From positions 1 to 53,436 of the forward strand of contig NZ_PKUB01000052.1 of the NCBI RefSeq assembly GCF_002868845.1: 53,436 bases of DNA, in the 5' to 3' direction. The notes under the pieces are model-generated. The model made no database searches, was not told the origin of the DNA, and saw nothing but the letters and a program-made list of their open reading frames with translations. Position numbers and translations under genes: made by a program. Positions 28,956 through 37,810 of the stretch are shown here, one piece after another. This DNA is from Desulfuromonas sp. (GTDB taxonomy: Bacteria; Desulfobacterota; Desulfuromonadia; Desulfuromonadales; BM501). How positions within the stretch are numbered: position 1 is the first letter of the stretch; each line of letters opens with the position of its first letter.

Positions 28956-31628
28956 ATGAAAGATCATAACCTTGAAATCCTCGATGCAGCCGCCGGAGGA
29001 GCACTCGTCCTTACCGTCAATAAGCGGCTCGCTCGCCATCTCCTGTCCCTTTTCTATGTTCGCATGGCATCGCTGGGAAAAATGACCTGGCGGGCTCCGG
29101 CAATTATCAGCTTCGACGCCTGGCTGCGCCAGGCCCTGGTTTCACTCGGTGAGGAGGCCCGCCTGCTCGACGGTTTTGCAGCGCTGCGCCTGTGGGAGCA
29201 GGCGGTCGAGGACGATTCCGCTGCCTCTGAGCTGGGACTGCTTCAAGTATCCGCCACAGCGAGGCGGGCGATGGAAGCCCACCAGCTGCTCGTCGAGTAC
29301 GATGCCGACATGGCGGGGCTGCCCTTGAGCGATGATCATCGTGCCTTTGTTCGCTGGCGCAAACGATACCTGGAGGCGTGCGGGAAGGGCGGGTGGCTCG
29401 ATGCCGCCGATCTTCCGGGCAGGGCATGCGCCGCTGTGGAGCAGGGTGAATTAGCCGCGCCGGGGCGGGTGCTCCTCGCGGGTTTCGACGAGTTGCCTCC
29501 CAGGGTAACCGGCCTGATCGCCGGTTTCAGCGCCGCCGGGAGCGTCGTAAAGGAGTTCCCTCCGCCCATCGAACCGAGAGGAGAGCTCGTGCGGATGCCG
29601 TGCACCGATGTCGAGGAGGAAGTGCGGCGTGCTGCTCGCTGGGTTCGTCACCTGCTCGATGCCGGAGAAGAAAGGATCGGCATTGTCGTTCCCGACCTGC
29701 AGGGATACCGATCCCTGGTGGAGCGGCTATTTCGCGCGGAAATCGATCCGGAAGGCCTTGTTGGCCTCGCCGAAGATGAGACCCGGTTCAGTCTTTCCCT
29801 CGGCACCCGGCTTTCCGAGCAGGGGCTGGTCGTGGCGGCGTTGGAGATTCTCGGCGCAGGCTTTTCCTCCCCCCTGGAGACGATCAGCTTCCTGCTGCGC
29901 ACCCCCTACCTTGGCGGCAGCCAGGCAGAGTCTTTCAGCCGGGCCACGCTCGAGGGGAGGCTGCGGCGTTTCGGCGCCCGGAAGGTGAGTCTGAAGAGGA
30001 TGAAGGGACTCGCCGAAGGGGAGAGGGAAACGAAGGGACTGGCGCGTTGGGCCAAAATATGTGCTGTCCTGGAGAAAAGCCTCGGGGAGAGGGGAAAGTG
30101 TCCTCCCGGCGAATGGGTGAACCGCTTCTCCCGGTTGCTCCAGGGGGTCGGCTGGCCGGGGGACCGTCCCCTGGGCAGCCTCGAGTTCCAGATTTTCAAG
30201 GCATGGCGGGAAAAGCTGCTGCCGGCGATGGTCGCTCTGGAGCCTGTCTGCAAGGACCTCGGGCGCGAAGAGGCCCTGTCACTGCTGCGCCGGCTCGCTT
30301 CCGAAATCGATTTTCAACCCGAATCGCCGGCGGGCCCGGTGCAGGTGGTCGGCATCCTCGAGGCGGCAGGCCTGCAGTTCGATCACCTCTGGGTGATGGG
30401 GCTCACAGAGGATGCCCTGCCGGCTCACCCGCGGCCCAACCCCTTTCTTCCGGTCCATCTTCAGGTCACTTTGGGGATGCCCCACGCCAGTGCTGAGCGG
30501 GAACTCGCCTTTGCCCGTCGTCTCAGCGCCAGGCTTTTCGCCGGGGCCCCGAGAGTGATCCTGAGCCACCCCTGCCGGGAGGGGGACCGGGACTTGAGAC
30601 CGAGCCCCCTTATCGGTTGGATCGATGAGGGAGAGGTTCCTCTCGCCCCTTGCCATGACCCGGAAGAAGCTGTCCGGGCGCAGGCAGTCCCCCTCGAGGG
30701 GATCGTCGACAGGCAAGGACCTCCCCTCGGCGCGACAGAGATCGCCACAGGCGGCACCGGCCTGCTCAAGGACCAGGCTCTATGTCCTTTTCGCGCCTTC
30801 GCCCATCATCGGCTCGCAGCCAGGGCCCTCGATCGACCGGAAATCGGCCTAGACCTCGGCACCCGGGGAACCCTTTTGCACACTGTGCTGGAGAGGTTCT
30901 GGGAACGGACAGGGGACCATGCCGCCCTCTGTTGCCTTTCTCAAGCCCAACTGTTTGAACGGATCTCCGAGTGCATCGAGGCCACGTTCAGTGAGATCTT
31001 TTCTGAGTGGGGGCAGGAGGCATCCGAACCCCTTCTGGCGATCGAGCGGTGCCGTCTGGCAGCCCTTGTGGGGGAGTGGCTTGTGAAAGTGGAAAGAGAG
31101 AGACCGGCCTTTGTCGTCAAAGAACTCGAAGTCGAGCATAGGGAATCCTTCGGTGGGCTCACCATAAACACCAAGGTCGACCGCATCGACGATATGGCCG
31201 GGGGCAGCCGGGTCATCCTCGATTACAAAACCGGCCGGGTCGATCCCGACGATCTGCTCGGCGAGCGCATTCTCGAACCCCAGCTGCCGGTCTACGGCGT
31301 CGGCGGCGACAGGGGCAACCTTGCCGGGGTTGCCTTTGCCAACGTGCGACAGGGGGAATGCACTTTCAAGGGGGTTGCCCGGGAGTCCGGGCTTTTGCCG
31401 AACGTCGCGGCGCTCGCCGATTCAAAGTTTTCGGAAAAGCACGGGGTCGGCGATTGGAGCGACCTTCTGGCCAGGTGGCGACGTCAGCTGGGAGAGCTCG
31501 GGACGGAGTTCTCGGAGGGCGTGGCAGGGGTCGATCCCGTCGATCCGAAGAAGGCCTGCGCTTACTGCGATCTCCACGGCTTCTGTCGCATTGATGATCT
31601 CGATTCTCTCGCGGAGGACGCCGAATGA
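28956..31628 (+). CDS. AddB/RexB-like Fe-S PD-(D/E)XK nuclease subunit
   Basis: This 890-residue protein looks like the non-helicase partner of an AddAB-type double-strand-break enzyme. The N-terminal helicase-like region lacks a GKT Walker A motif, so it is an inactivated helicase. The C-terminal nuclease contains ILDYKTGRV (about 753-761). Four cysteines that bracket the nuclease, one in QALCPFRAF (about 610) and three in CAYCDLHGFC (about 868-877), match the iron-sulfur cage of AddB/Cas4 nucleases. The ATG at 28956 is preferred to a start at 28911; neither has a strong ribosome-binding site. An ATGA overlap joins it to the helicase gene. It may be the general recombination nuclease here. 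Confidence 0.82.
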   Translation: MKDHNLEILDAAAGGALVLTVNKRLARHLLSLFYVRMASLGKMTWRAPAIISFDAWLRQALVSLGEEARLLDGFAALRLWEQAVEDDSAASELGLLQVSATARRAMEAHQLLVEYDADMAGLPLSDDHRAFVRWRKRYLEACGKGGWLDAADLPGRACAAVEQGELAAPGRVLLAGFDELPPRVTGLIAGFSAAGSVVKEFPPPIEPRGELVRMPCTDVEEEVRRAARWVRHLLDAGEERIGIVVPDLQGYRSLVERLFRAEIDPEGLVGLAEDETRFSLSLGTRLSEQGLVVAALEILGAGFSSPLETISFLLRTPYLGGSQAESFSRATLEGRLRRFGARKVSLKRMKGLAEGERETKGLARWAKICAVLEKSLGERGKCPPGEWVNRFSRLLQGVGWPGDRPLGSLEFQIFKAWREKLLPAMVALEPVCKDLGREEALSLLRRLASEIDFQPESPAGPVQVVGILEAAGLQFDHLWVMGLTEDALPAHPRPNPFLPVHLQVTLGMPHASAERELAFARRLSARLFAGAPRVILSHPCREGDRDLRPSPLIGWIDEGEVPLAPCHDPEEAVRAQAVPLEGIVDRQGPPLGATEIATGGTGLLKDQALCPFRAFAHHRLAARALDRPEIGLDLGTRGTLLHTVLERFWERTGDHAALCCLSQAQLFERISECIEATFSEIFSEWGQEASEPLLAIERCRLAALVGEWLVKVERERPAFVVKELEVEHRESFGGLTINTKVDRIDDMAGGSRVILDYKTGRVDPDDLLGERILEPQLPVYGVGGDRGNLAGVAFANVRQGECTFKGVARESGLLPNVAALADSKFSEKHGVGDWSDLLARWRRQLGELGTEFSEGVAGVDPVDPKKACAYCDLHGFCRIDDLDSLAEDAE

Positions 31629-34600
31629 ATGCCGGACCCGCACCCATTGCCGACGCCCGAGAGAGGGAGGTCGCGGTCGACCCGAGCCGTTCGTTCATCG
31701 TTCAGGCCCCCGCCGGTTCCGGAAAGACCGAACTGCTGATCCAGCGTTTTCTCGCCCTGCTCGGCAGTGTGCGCCGTCCCGAGGAAATCCTCGCCATTAC
31801 CTTCACCCGCAAGGCCGCCGGCGAGATGCGCTCCCGCCTTCTGAAGGCCCTCGAAATGGCCGAAGAGAATCGCCCGGCCGCCGCCCACGAAGCCCGTACC
31901 TGGGAGTTGGCCAGAAAAGCCCTGGAGCGGGACAGGGAGAACGGCTGGCACCTTGCGGAGACCCCCTCCCTGTTGACCATTCAGACCATCGACTCTTTCA
32001 ATGCTTCTCTTGTCCGCCGCATGCCCTGGGTCTCACGATTCGGGGCGATGCCAAAGGTGTGCGAAGACCCGGAGCCCCTTTACCGGCAGGCGGCCGAAAG
32101 AACCCTGGCCGAGCTTGGTTCCGGGGGACGGGGGGGCGCCGAGGTGGCGACGGTCCTCTCTCATCTCGATAACCGAATGGACCTTTTCCGGGACCTGCTG
32201 GTCAGCATGCTGCGGCGGCGGGACCAGTGGCTGCGCCATCTTGGAAAGAAGGAGCACGCCCTCTGGCGCCAGAGCCTGGAGGGATCCCTTCGGAGCCTGG
32301 TGGAGGGCAGGCTGGGGGAGCTTGCCGGAACCATTCCCGCAGATCTGCGGGACGAACTTATCCAACTCGCCCGCTATGCCGCCACCCGGCTCCCTGGCGG
32401 TGAGCGTCCCCTGGCATCTCTTGACGGCCTTGAGACCTTTCCAGGGAGGTCATCGGAAGACCTGCCGTGCTGGAAGGGGCTGGCCGACCTCCTGTTGACC
32501 GCCGGGGACGCCCTGCGCAAGCGTCTCGACAGGAACTGCGGTTTCCCGCCGGGCAAAGGTGAGGCGACCTCCATGAAGGAGAGGATGAAGGAACTCCTCG
32601 ATCGCTTGAGTGCAACGCCTCGGGCCGAGAGCCTGCTCGGCGAAATACGGAGACTCCCGCCAACGGCCTACCCGGACGATCAGTGGCAGATTCTTCAAGC
32701 CCTCGTCGATCTTCTCCCCCTGGCCGCCGCCCAGCTGTGGCTGGTTTTCCGCGAAGAGGGCGGCGCAGATTTCGCCGCTATCGCCATGGGAGCCCTCGAT
32801 TCCCTTTCGGCCGCGGGGGACCCATCAGAGCTCCTTCTCATGCTCGACGCCAGGATCAACCATCTGTTGGTCGACGAATTCCAGGACACCTCATGGCTGC
32901 AGTTTCAGCTCCTGGAGAATCTCACCGCAGGATGGTCTCCGGGCGACGGCCGCACCTTGTTTCTGGTCGGCGATCCGATGCAGTCGATTTATCTTTTTCG
33001 CGAGGCGGAGGTCGGGCTCTTTTTACGCGCACGCCAAAGAGGCATCGGGTCGGTGGCCCTCGAAGCGCTGACCCTGAGCTCAAATTTCCGCTCCCAGGAG
33101 GGAATTGTCTCCTGGGTCAATCGAACCTTTGCCGATCTCTTCCCCGACCGCGAGGACGAGGCCCTCGGGGGGATCGTCTACAGCCCGGCCAGCGCGGTGC
33201 ACGGTCGGCTCGAAGGGCCCTCCTGTTGCGTCCATCCCTTTTCCGACCGGGACGATTTTGCAGAGGGGCAACAGGTCGCGGCCCTGGCCCGCAGGGCCCT
33301 CGAGGGAGACAGTGCCGGAACGGTCGCGGTGCTCGTTCGCGGTCGCACCCATCTTCCGGAAATCCTTATGGCCCTGAAAGAGGAGGGGCTGCGCTACAGC
33401 GCCAAGGATATCGACCTGCTCGGATGCCGGCCCGCGGTTCGAGATATCCTCGCCCTGACCCGGGCTCTGCTTCATCCCGCGGACCGTCTTTCCTGGCTGT
33501 CGGTGCTGCGCGCGCCATGGTGCGGTCTCCTTCTCCGTGACCTGTACGCCTTGTGCGGAGAGGAACCCTCGCAGACCGTCCCGGCTCTGCTGCGTGATCC
33601 CGAGGCGAAAAGCCGTCTTTCCGAAGACGGTCGCGAGAGGGCCGAACGGGTTCAGGGAATTCTTTCTCTCGGGGTGGCCCGGCGCGGCGCAGTCGGTCTG
33701 CGGCGTCTGGTAGAAGGCTGCTGGCTGGCTCTTGGGGGCCCTGCATGCAGCGGTTCTGGAAGCGCCAAAGACGTCGAGATGGTCTTTTCCCTCATGGAGA
33801 AACTCGACCACGGCGGGGACCTTTTGTCTCTCGACGGCCTCGAGGAAAGCGTAAAGAAACTCTTTGCCGCCTCCGATTCGGGTGCCGACGGCAGGCTGCA
33901 GGTCATGACCATTCATAAATCGAAGGGCCTGGAGTTCGACACCGTTATCCTCCCCGGCCTCGGCCGCCCACCGGCAGGGGGCGACAAACCCCTGATGCGT
34001 TGGCTTGAACATCCGGATTCCGGCTTGCTTCTCGCTCCGGTCTCGCCCCGGGACGGATCGGCCAAGGATCCGATCTATGAGGCCATCGGACGCCTCGAGC
34101 GTGAAAAGGAAGATCTGGAGGTCACCCGGCTGCTCTACGTTGCCGCGACCCGCGCCAGGAAGCGCCTTCACCTCCTCGGGCATGCGAAGCTCAACGGGAA
34201 GGGGGAATTCAGTCCTTCCTCCGGGTCCCTGTTAAAGAAGCTATGGCCGGCGGTCGAGAGTCGATTCGCCTCGGCAGACGCTCCGGACAACCCTTCGGAT
34301 TCAAAAGAAGAGGGAAGGGGAGGGAGCCGGATCTTCCGCCTGCCGTGCGACTGGGCTATGCCCCAACTTGTGCCCGCCCGGATCCAGGTCGGCGGGGCTG
34401 TCAGCCAGCCCTCGGATCGCAGAGAGGCTGACCTGCGAGGGGATCCCTTCTCCGGGTGGGAGGCCGAAACGGCCCGCCACGTGGGGACGGTGAGCCATGC
34501 CTACCTGGAACGCATTGCCCGGGAAGGGCTGGGAAGGTGGTCGGCAGAGAGGGTGAGGGGAGATGAGACGGCAATCGCCCGCCGGTTGAACGCCCTCGGC

Positions 34601-34987
34601 GTGCCGGCGTCCGAAATTCCCAGCGGCGTTCGGAAGGTCGTCGATGCTCTGTGCACGGCCCTCGCCAGCACGAGAGGACGGTGGATTCTCGGGGACCGCT
34701 CCGATGCCGAAAGCGAGTCGGCCCTCTCTGGCATGGTTGATGGCCAACTCGTTCATGCCGTGATCGATCGAACCTTTGTCGACGACGATGGGGTCCGCTG
34801 GGTGATCGACTACAAGACGACGCCCTGTCCGGAGAAGGGGCAGGAGGCGTTTCTGCGTGAGCAGGGAACCATATACGCTGGCCAGCTTGCCGCCTATGGC
34901 GCCCTTTTTCGCAGCCTGGAGCTTGGACGAACGATTCGCACAGCACTCTACTTCCCTTTATTTGACGGCTGGTGGGAAGTGGCCTGA
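31625..34987 (+). CDS. AddA-like UvrD-family helicase-nuclease
   Basis: This 1120-residue superfamily I DNA helicase is the likely partner of the preceding gene. Walker A is APAGSGKTEL (about 27-36), motif Ia is AITFTRKAAGEMRSR, motif II is LVDEFQDTSWLQF (about 415-427), motif III is LVGDPMQSIYLFREAE, motif V is MTIHKSKGLEFDTVILPG and motif VI is LLYVAATRARKRLHLLG. A C-terminal RecB-type nuclease motif, VIDYKTTP (about 1059-1066), is present. Both subunits therefore carry nuclease motifs, as in AddAB. The gene is convergent with the selenoprotein gene, only 20 bp away. Confidence 0.88.
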   Translation: MNAGPAPIADAREREVAVDPSRSFIVQAPAGSGKTELLIQRFLALLGSVRRPEEILAITFTRKAAGEMRSRLLKALEMAEENRPAAAHEARTWELARKALERDRENGWHLAETPSLLTIQTIDSFNASLVRRMPWVSRFGAMPKVCEDPEPLYRQAAERTLAELGSGGRGGAEVATVLSHLDNRMDLFRDLLVSMLRRRDQWLRHLGKKEHALWRQSLEGSLRSLVEGRLGELAGTIPADLRDELIQLARYAATRLPGGERPLASLDGLETFPGRSSEDLPCWKGLADLLLTAGDALRKRLDRNCGFPPGKGEATSMKERMKELLDRLSATPRAESLLGEIRRLPPTAYPDDQWQILQALVDLLPLAAAQLWLVFREEGGADFAAIAMGALDSLSAAGDPSELLLMLDARINHLLVDEFQDTSWLQFQLLENLTAGWSPGDGRTLFLVGDPMQSIYLFREAEVGLFLRARQRGIGSVALEALTLSSNFRSQEGIVSWVNRTFADLFPDREDEALGGIVYSPASAVHGRLEGPSCCVHPFSDRDDFAEGQQVAALARRALEGDSAGTVAVLVRGRTHLPEILMALKEEGLRYSAKDIDLLGCRPAVRDILALTRALLHPADRLSWLSVLRAPWCGLLLRDLYALCGEEPSQTVPALLRDPEAKSRLSEDGRERAERVQGILSLGVARRGAVGLRRLVEGCWLALGGPACSGSGSAKDVEMVFSLMEKLDHGGDLLSLDGLEESVKKLFAASDSGADGRLQVMTIHKSKGLEFDTVILPGLGRPPAGGDKPLMRWLEHPDSGLLLAPVSPRDGSAKDPIYEAIGRLEREKEDLEVTRLLYVAATRARKRLHLLGHAKLNGKGEFSPSSGSLLKKLWPAVESRFASADAPDNPSDSKEEGRGGSRIFRLPCDWAMPQLVPARIQVGGAVSQPSDRREADLRGDPFSGWEAETARHVGTVSHAYLERIAREGLGRWSAERVRGDETAIARRLNALGVPASEIPSGVRKVVDALCTALASTRGRWILGDRSDAESESALSGMVDGQLVHAVIDRTFVDDDGVRWVIDYKTTPCPEKGQEAFLREQGTIYAGQLAAYGALFRSLELGRTIRTALYFPLFDGWWEVA

Positions 34988-35007
34988 ATCGGCCAGCGGG
35001 GCATTCA

Positions 35008-35265
35008 TCAATCCTCCAGGCCCAATTCCTCCGTCATGCGCAGAACGAAATTTTTCGCCCGACCCGAAGGGGCGAGCATCCCATAAGCCATGGCTTCCTT
35101 GAGTTCCGCCTCGCTGGCACCTGCCTGCTTCGCGACCGCGAAGTGTTTGGCCAGTCAGTCGGGGCATCCCACCGCCACCGCACACCCGACCCGAATCAGT
35201 TCCCTCGTCCTGGGGTCCAGGACTTCCTCGTATTCGTAATCGAAAACCTTCTGACGGGTTTTCAT
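35008..35265 (-). CDS. CMD/AhpD-like selenoprotein (TGA-encoded Sec37)
   Basis: Read through one TGA, this minus-strand frame gives 85 residues: MKTRQKVFDYEYEEVLD..., RELIRVGCAVAVGCPD-U-LAKHFAVAKQAG, then a helical tail ending EELGLED. The motif C34-P-D-U37-x3-H41, with E22 upstream, matches the E...CxxC...H active site of AhpD/carboxymuconolactone decarboxylase-like thiol peroxidase partners, with Sec replacing the second Cys. ATG follows a perfect AGGAGG. TGA at 35157-35155 is followed 11 nt later by a strong hairpin with a GGUC loop. AhpD-like selenoproteins are known in metagenomes and related bacteria. Its role is probably thiol redox or peroxide defence; the partner is unknown. Simple ORF calling would miss or truncate it. 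Confidence 0.88.
35128..35143 (-). promoter_or_regulatory. Bacterial SECIS hairpin
   Basis: In the mRNA, CUUCGC-GGUC-GCGAAG forms a perfect 6-bp stem. Its loop starts with G and contains GU, as in the fdhF SECIS that binds SelB. The loop begins 17 nt after the UGA, inside the usual window for bacterial SECIS elements. It lies within the coding sequence, as bacterial SECIS elements do. Confidence 0.85.
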
Positions 35266-35388
35266 CCTTTTGCCTCCTATGAACAGGTTTCGGTCAACTG
35301 GACCCTCGACTTAGATATGATATCATTGAACCATCGATGCATCCTTAAGCTATCATTCTTTTGTTGTATCTTTGAAGGGAGGCTCGGC

Positions 35389-35613
35389 ATGGCGCAACTG
35401 CTCGAGGTTTTGAACAGGGCCCTTGAGGATCAGCGAATCAGCCAGCAGGATTGGAAAACGGTCCTGGAATTAGCCACTGAAAAACGAGAAGTGGTCGTTA
35501 ACGGGGAAAACGCCAGTCTTTCCCAATTGGTTTCGCTTCTCGAGGGTGGAGGCATCCTCGTCGATGGGGTGCCCCAAGACGAGATCCTGAGAAATCTCGC
35601 GGTTTTTGCCTGA
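35389..35613 (+). CDS. Small protein of unknown function, 74 residues
   Basis: The start is the ATG after GGGAGG; a longer in-frame reading from 34972 has no support and overlaps the minus-strand selenoprotein. The sequence is hydrophilic: MAQLLEVLNRALEDQRI, then WKTVLELATEKREVVVNG, then LVSLLEGGGILVDGVPQDEIL. It appears to be a helix-strand-helix protein without cysteines or membrane segments. It is divergent from the selenoprotein across a 123-bp intergenic region. I do not recognise the family; codon use and ribosome-binding site suggest a real gene. Confidence 0.65.
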   Translation: MAQLLEVLNRALEDQRISQQDWKTVLELATEKREVVVNGENASLSQLVSLLEGGGILVDGVPQDEILRNLAVFA

Positions 35614-35643
35614 AGGTTTTTCCTGCGACTTTAAATTTTTCAC

Positions 35644-35682
35644 ACCCTCTGTCCCGTTGCTTCTTTTCCAGAGGGTTTTCTT
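35644..35682 (+). terminator. Candidate terminator after the 74-residue gene
   Basis: ACCCTCTG (35644-35651) and CAGAGGGT (35669-35676) pair across a 17-nt loop and are followed by TTTCTTC. A second stem, CCCGAAG/CTTCGGG (35705-35724), lies beyond. No other gene is seen between 35614 and the tRNA promoter. Confidence 0.45.
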
Positions 35683-35795
35683 CGCCCCCAAACGGAAAGC
35701 AAAACCCGAAGACTCCTCTTCGGGGCCGGGGAAAAGGGGCAAGGAACGCGTCCGGTAAGAACTGCATCCCGCCCTGCATTGTTCCTGATTTTCCC

Positions 35796-35824
35796 TTGAC
35801 ACCCCTTGGGCGATCTGGTATCAA
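35796..35824 (+). promoter_or_regulatory. Promoter of tRNA-Cys
   Basis: TTGACA (35796-35801) and TATCAA (35819-35824) have a 17-bp spacer, 34 bp before the mature tRNA. Confidence 0.75.
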
Positions 35825-35858
35825 TACCGGGCTTTTACGGCACAAACAGTTATATGTC

Positions 35859-35932
<74 letters not shown>

Positions 35933-35942
35933 ACTAAAAAAA

Positions 35943-35968
35943 GCCAGCCCCCTCGGGCTGGCTTTTTT
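35943..35968 (+). terminator. Terminator after tRNA-Cys
   Basis: GCCAGCCC/GGGCTGGC with a CCTC loop, flanked by an A-run upstream and TTTTTT downstream. It is symmetrical enough to work in both directions. Confidence 0.9.
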
Positions 35969-35983
35969 CTTTGCCGGGTCGAT

Positions 35984-36805
35984 ATGGAGCATTTTTCACC
36001 CTTCATCCTAGTGATGTTCACCCTGCTCGGATCCCTGGCCGGCTTTCTTGCCGGCCTCCTGGGCATCGGGGGAGGCATCATTCTGGTGCCCCTGTTCCTC
36101 TGGTGTTTTCCCGCCGCCGGATTCCCTTCCGCCCACCTTGTCCATGCCGCCTTCGGGACCAGTCTCGCCATTATTATCCCCACCGCTCTGAGCAGCACCC
36201 TCGGTCACTGCAAACGGGGGAACGTCGAATGGCACCAGGTCTTCTACCTGGCCATCGGGGGGGCCGTAGGGGCATTCTCCGGGGGAACCCTGGCCGCCTT
36301 TTTGCCGGGAGATTGGCTCAAGTGGCTCTTCGGACTGATGCAAATCACCGTAGCTCTGAAGCTCTTTCTCTTCCATCCCCGCCTTCCTCCCGAACGGATC
36401 ACACCGGCAGCTCGCCCTACCCTGATCGCGGTCGGGTTGGGGGGAGGAGTCTTTTCTGCGTTTTTCGGTGTCGGAGGCGGCGTGGTCGCCGTTCCGCTGA
36501 TGGTCATTCTTCTCCAGTTGCCCATTCACCTTGCGGTCGGCAATTCAAGCGCCCTGATTGCCATCTCTTCCTTTTTCGGGGCACTCTCCTACGTTATCCA
36601 CGGCTGGGGCAGTCCCCTCTTGCCGCCTTTTTCTCTCGGCTATGTCAACCTTCTCGTTGCCGCCCTCGTCGCCCCCGTCACCATGGTCTCCGCCCGAGTC
36701 GGAGTCAAGGTTGCCGGGAGTTTCACCCATGATAGACTCGTAAGAGTTTTCGCCCTTCTGCTGGTCCTGGTCGGTCTGCGCATGTTGGTGGTCGCCTTTT
36801 TCTGA
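35984..36805 (+). CDS. TauE/SafE-family membrane permease
   Basis: This 273-residue inner-membrane protein of the sulfite exporter/anion permease family has about eight hydrophobic helices. The duplicated family motif appears as FLAGLLGIGGGIILVPL (about 21-37) and FSAFFGVGGGVVAVPLM (about 152-168). The true substrate is not known; family members move sulfite, sulfoacetate or other organosulfur anions. The start at ATG 35984 has a weak ribosome-binding site and lies 16 bp after the tRNA-Cys terminator, so a promoter inside or beyond the tRNA is likely. Confidence 0.88.
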   Translation: MEHFSPFILVMFTLLGSLAGFLAGLLGIGGGIILVPLFLWCFPAAGFPSAHLVHAAFGTSLAIIIPTALSSTLGHCKRGNVEWHQVFYLAIGGAVGAFSGGTLAAFLPGDWLKWLFGLMQITVALKLFLFHPRLPPERITPAARPTLIAVGLGGGVFSAFFGVGGGVVAVPLMVILLQLPIHLAVGNSSALIAISSFFGALSYVIHGWGSPLLPPFSLGYVNLLVAALVAPVTMVSARVGVKVAGSFTHDRLVRVFALLLVLVGLRMLVVAFF

Positions 36806-36871
36806 CCGATCGGGACTCGTGCCGCAGAAAGCATCATCACCGTGTGACCGTTGCATCCCGAAGGAGAGGCC

Positions 36872-37675
36872 ATGCATCGCAAAGCCGTCGTAGCCGGGCA
36901 GTTCTATCCTGAAAGTGCGACCGCTCTACGGGATATGGTCAAGGGGTTTCTCTCTTCGGAGGTCCCGCCCCGCCCGGCTCTCGGAATCGTCTCCCCCCAT
37001 GCCGGGTACATTTATTCCGGGGCGATAGCCGGCCAGACCTTTGCCCGGGTCGAGGTCCCCCGGCGGGTCGTTATCCTCGGTCCGAATCATCATGGCTTGG
37101 GGCAGCCCGGTGCTGTGTTCCGCGCCGGGGCGTGGGCCACTCCCCTCGGCGAGTCGCTGATCGACGAGGAACTGACCGGTGCTCTTATCGCGCGCTGTCC
37201 GGCCCTGGTCGCCGACGAGGCGGCCCACCGTATGGAACACTCCCTGGAAGTCCAGCTGCCCTTTGTTCAGGTCCGCTCGCCCCGTGCTTCGATCGTCCCC
37301 ATCTGCCTGGCCTCCCTGTCCCTTTCCAGCCTTTTGCAGACCGGGGAAGCCCTCGCGGAGGTCTTGAGTTCCTGTCCCGACGAGGTGCTCATGGTGGCCA
37401 GTTCGGACATGACTCACTACGAATCGTCCGAGACCGCCCGGGCCAAGGACATGCAGGCACTCGAGAGAATCGAGGCACTCGACCCAGAGGGGCTCTACCG
37501 GGTGGTTCGGAACCGGGGAATAAGCATGTGCGGAGTTCTCCCCGTCGTCGTCATGCTGGCCGCCTCAGTCAGGCTCGGAGCCCGTCAGGCCACCCTGGTG
37601 AATTACGGCAATTCCGGTGACGTCACCGGGGACAACGATCAGGTGGTCGGATATGCCGGGGTGGTGATCACTTGA
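36872..37675 (+). CDS. MEMO1-family protein (AmmeMemoRadiSam system protein B)
   Basis: This 267-residue MEMO protein belongs to the LigB-like, non-haem-iron dioxygenase-type fold. Visible signatures are AGQFYP, VSPHAGYIYSG (metal-binding His), LGPNHHG and SSDMTHYE. In many bacteria and archaea Memo is encoded with an AMMECR1 protein and a radical SAM enzyme; neither is adjacent here. It starts at an ATG with AAGGAGAG. Its biochemical role is unresolved. Confidence 0.92.
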   Translation: MHRKAVVAGQFYPESATALRDMVKGFLSSEVPPRPALGIVSPHAGYIYSGAIAGQTFARVEVPRRVVILGPNHHGLGQPGAVFRAGAWATPLGESLIDEELTGALIARCPALVADEAAHRMEHSLEVQLPFVQVRSPRASIVPICLASLSLSSLLQTGEALAEVLSSCPDEVLMVASSDMTHYESSETARAKDMQALERIEALDPEGLYRVVRNRGISMCGVLPVVVMLAASVRLGARQATLVNYGNSGDVTGDNDQVVGYAGVVIT

Positions 37676-37724
37676 CCTCTCCAGGAAAGGGGTTGCCAGG
37701 TTACGGGGATTGCAGGTAATATCC

Positions 37725-37753
37725 GGGGTCGCTCAAAATGCGGCCCCTGTCTT
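37725..37753 (+). terminator. Terminator after the Memo gene
   Basis: GGGGTCGC and GCGGCCCC pair (one G-T) around a 7-nt loop and are followed by TGTCTTTT. It closes the unit before gltX. Confidence 0.65.
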
Positions 37754-37810
37754 TTGGAACCGGGGGCCGCCCGGCGCAAACACCACTTAATCCGCCCAAG
37801 GGAGTTCAAG

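Noticed and set aside
34972-35613. 213-codon plus-strand ORF spanning the selenoprotein region
   Set aside because: Its first 139 codons are antisense to the selenoprotein and lack a ribosome-binding site; only the last 74 codons, with their own ATG and GGGAGG, look like a gene.
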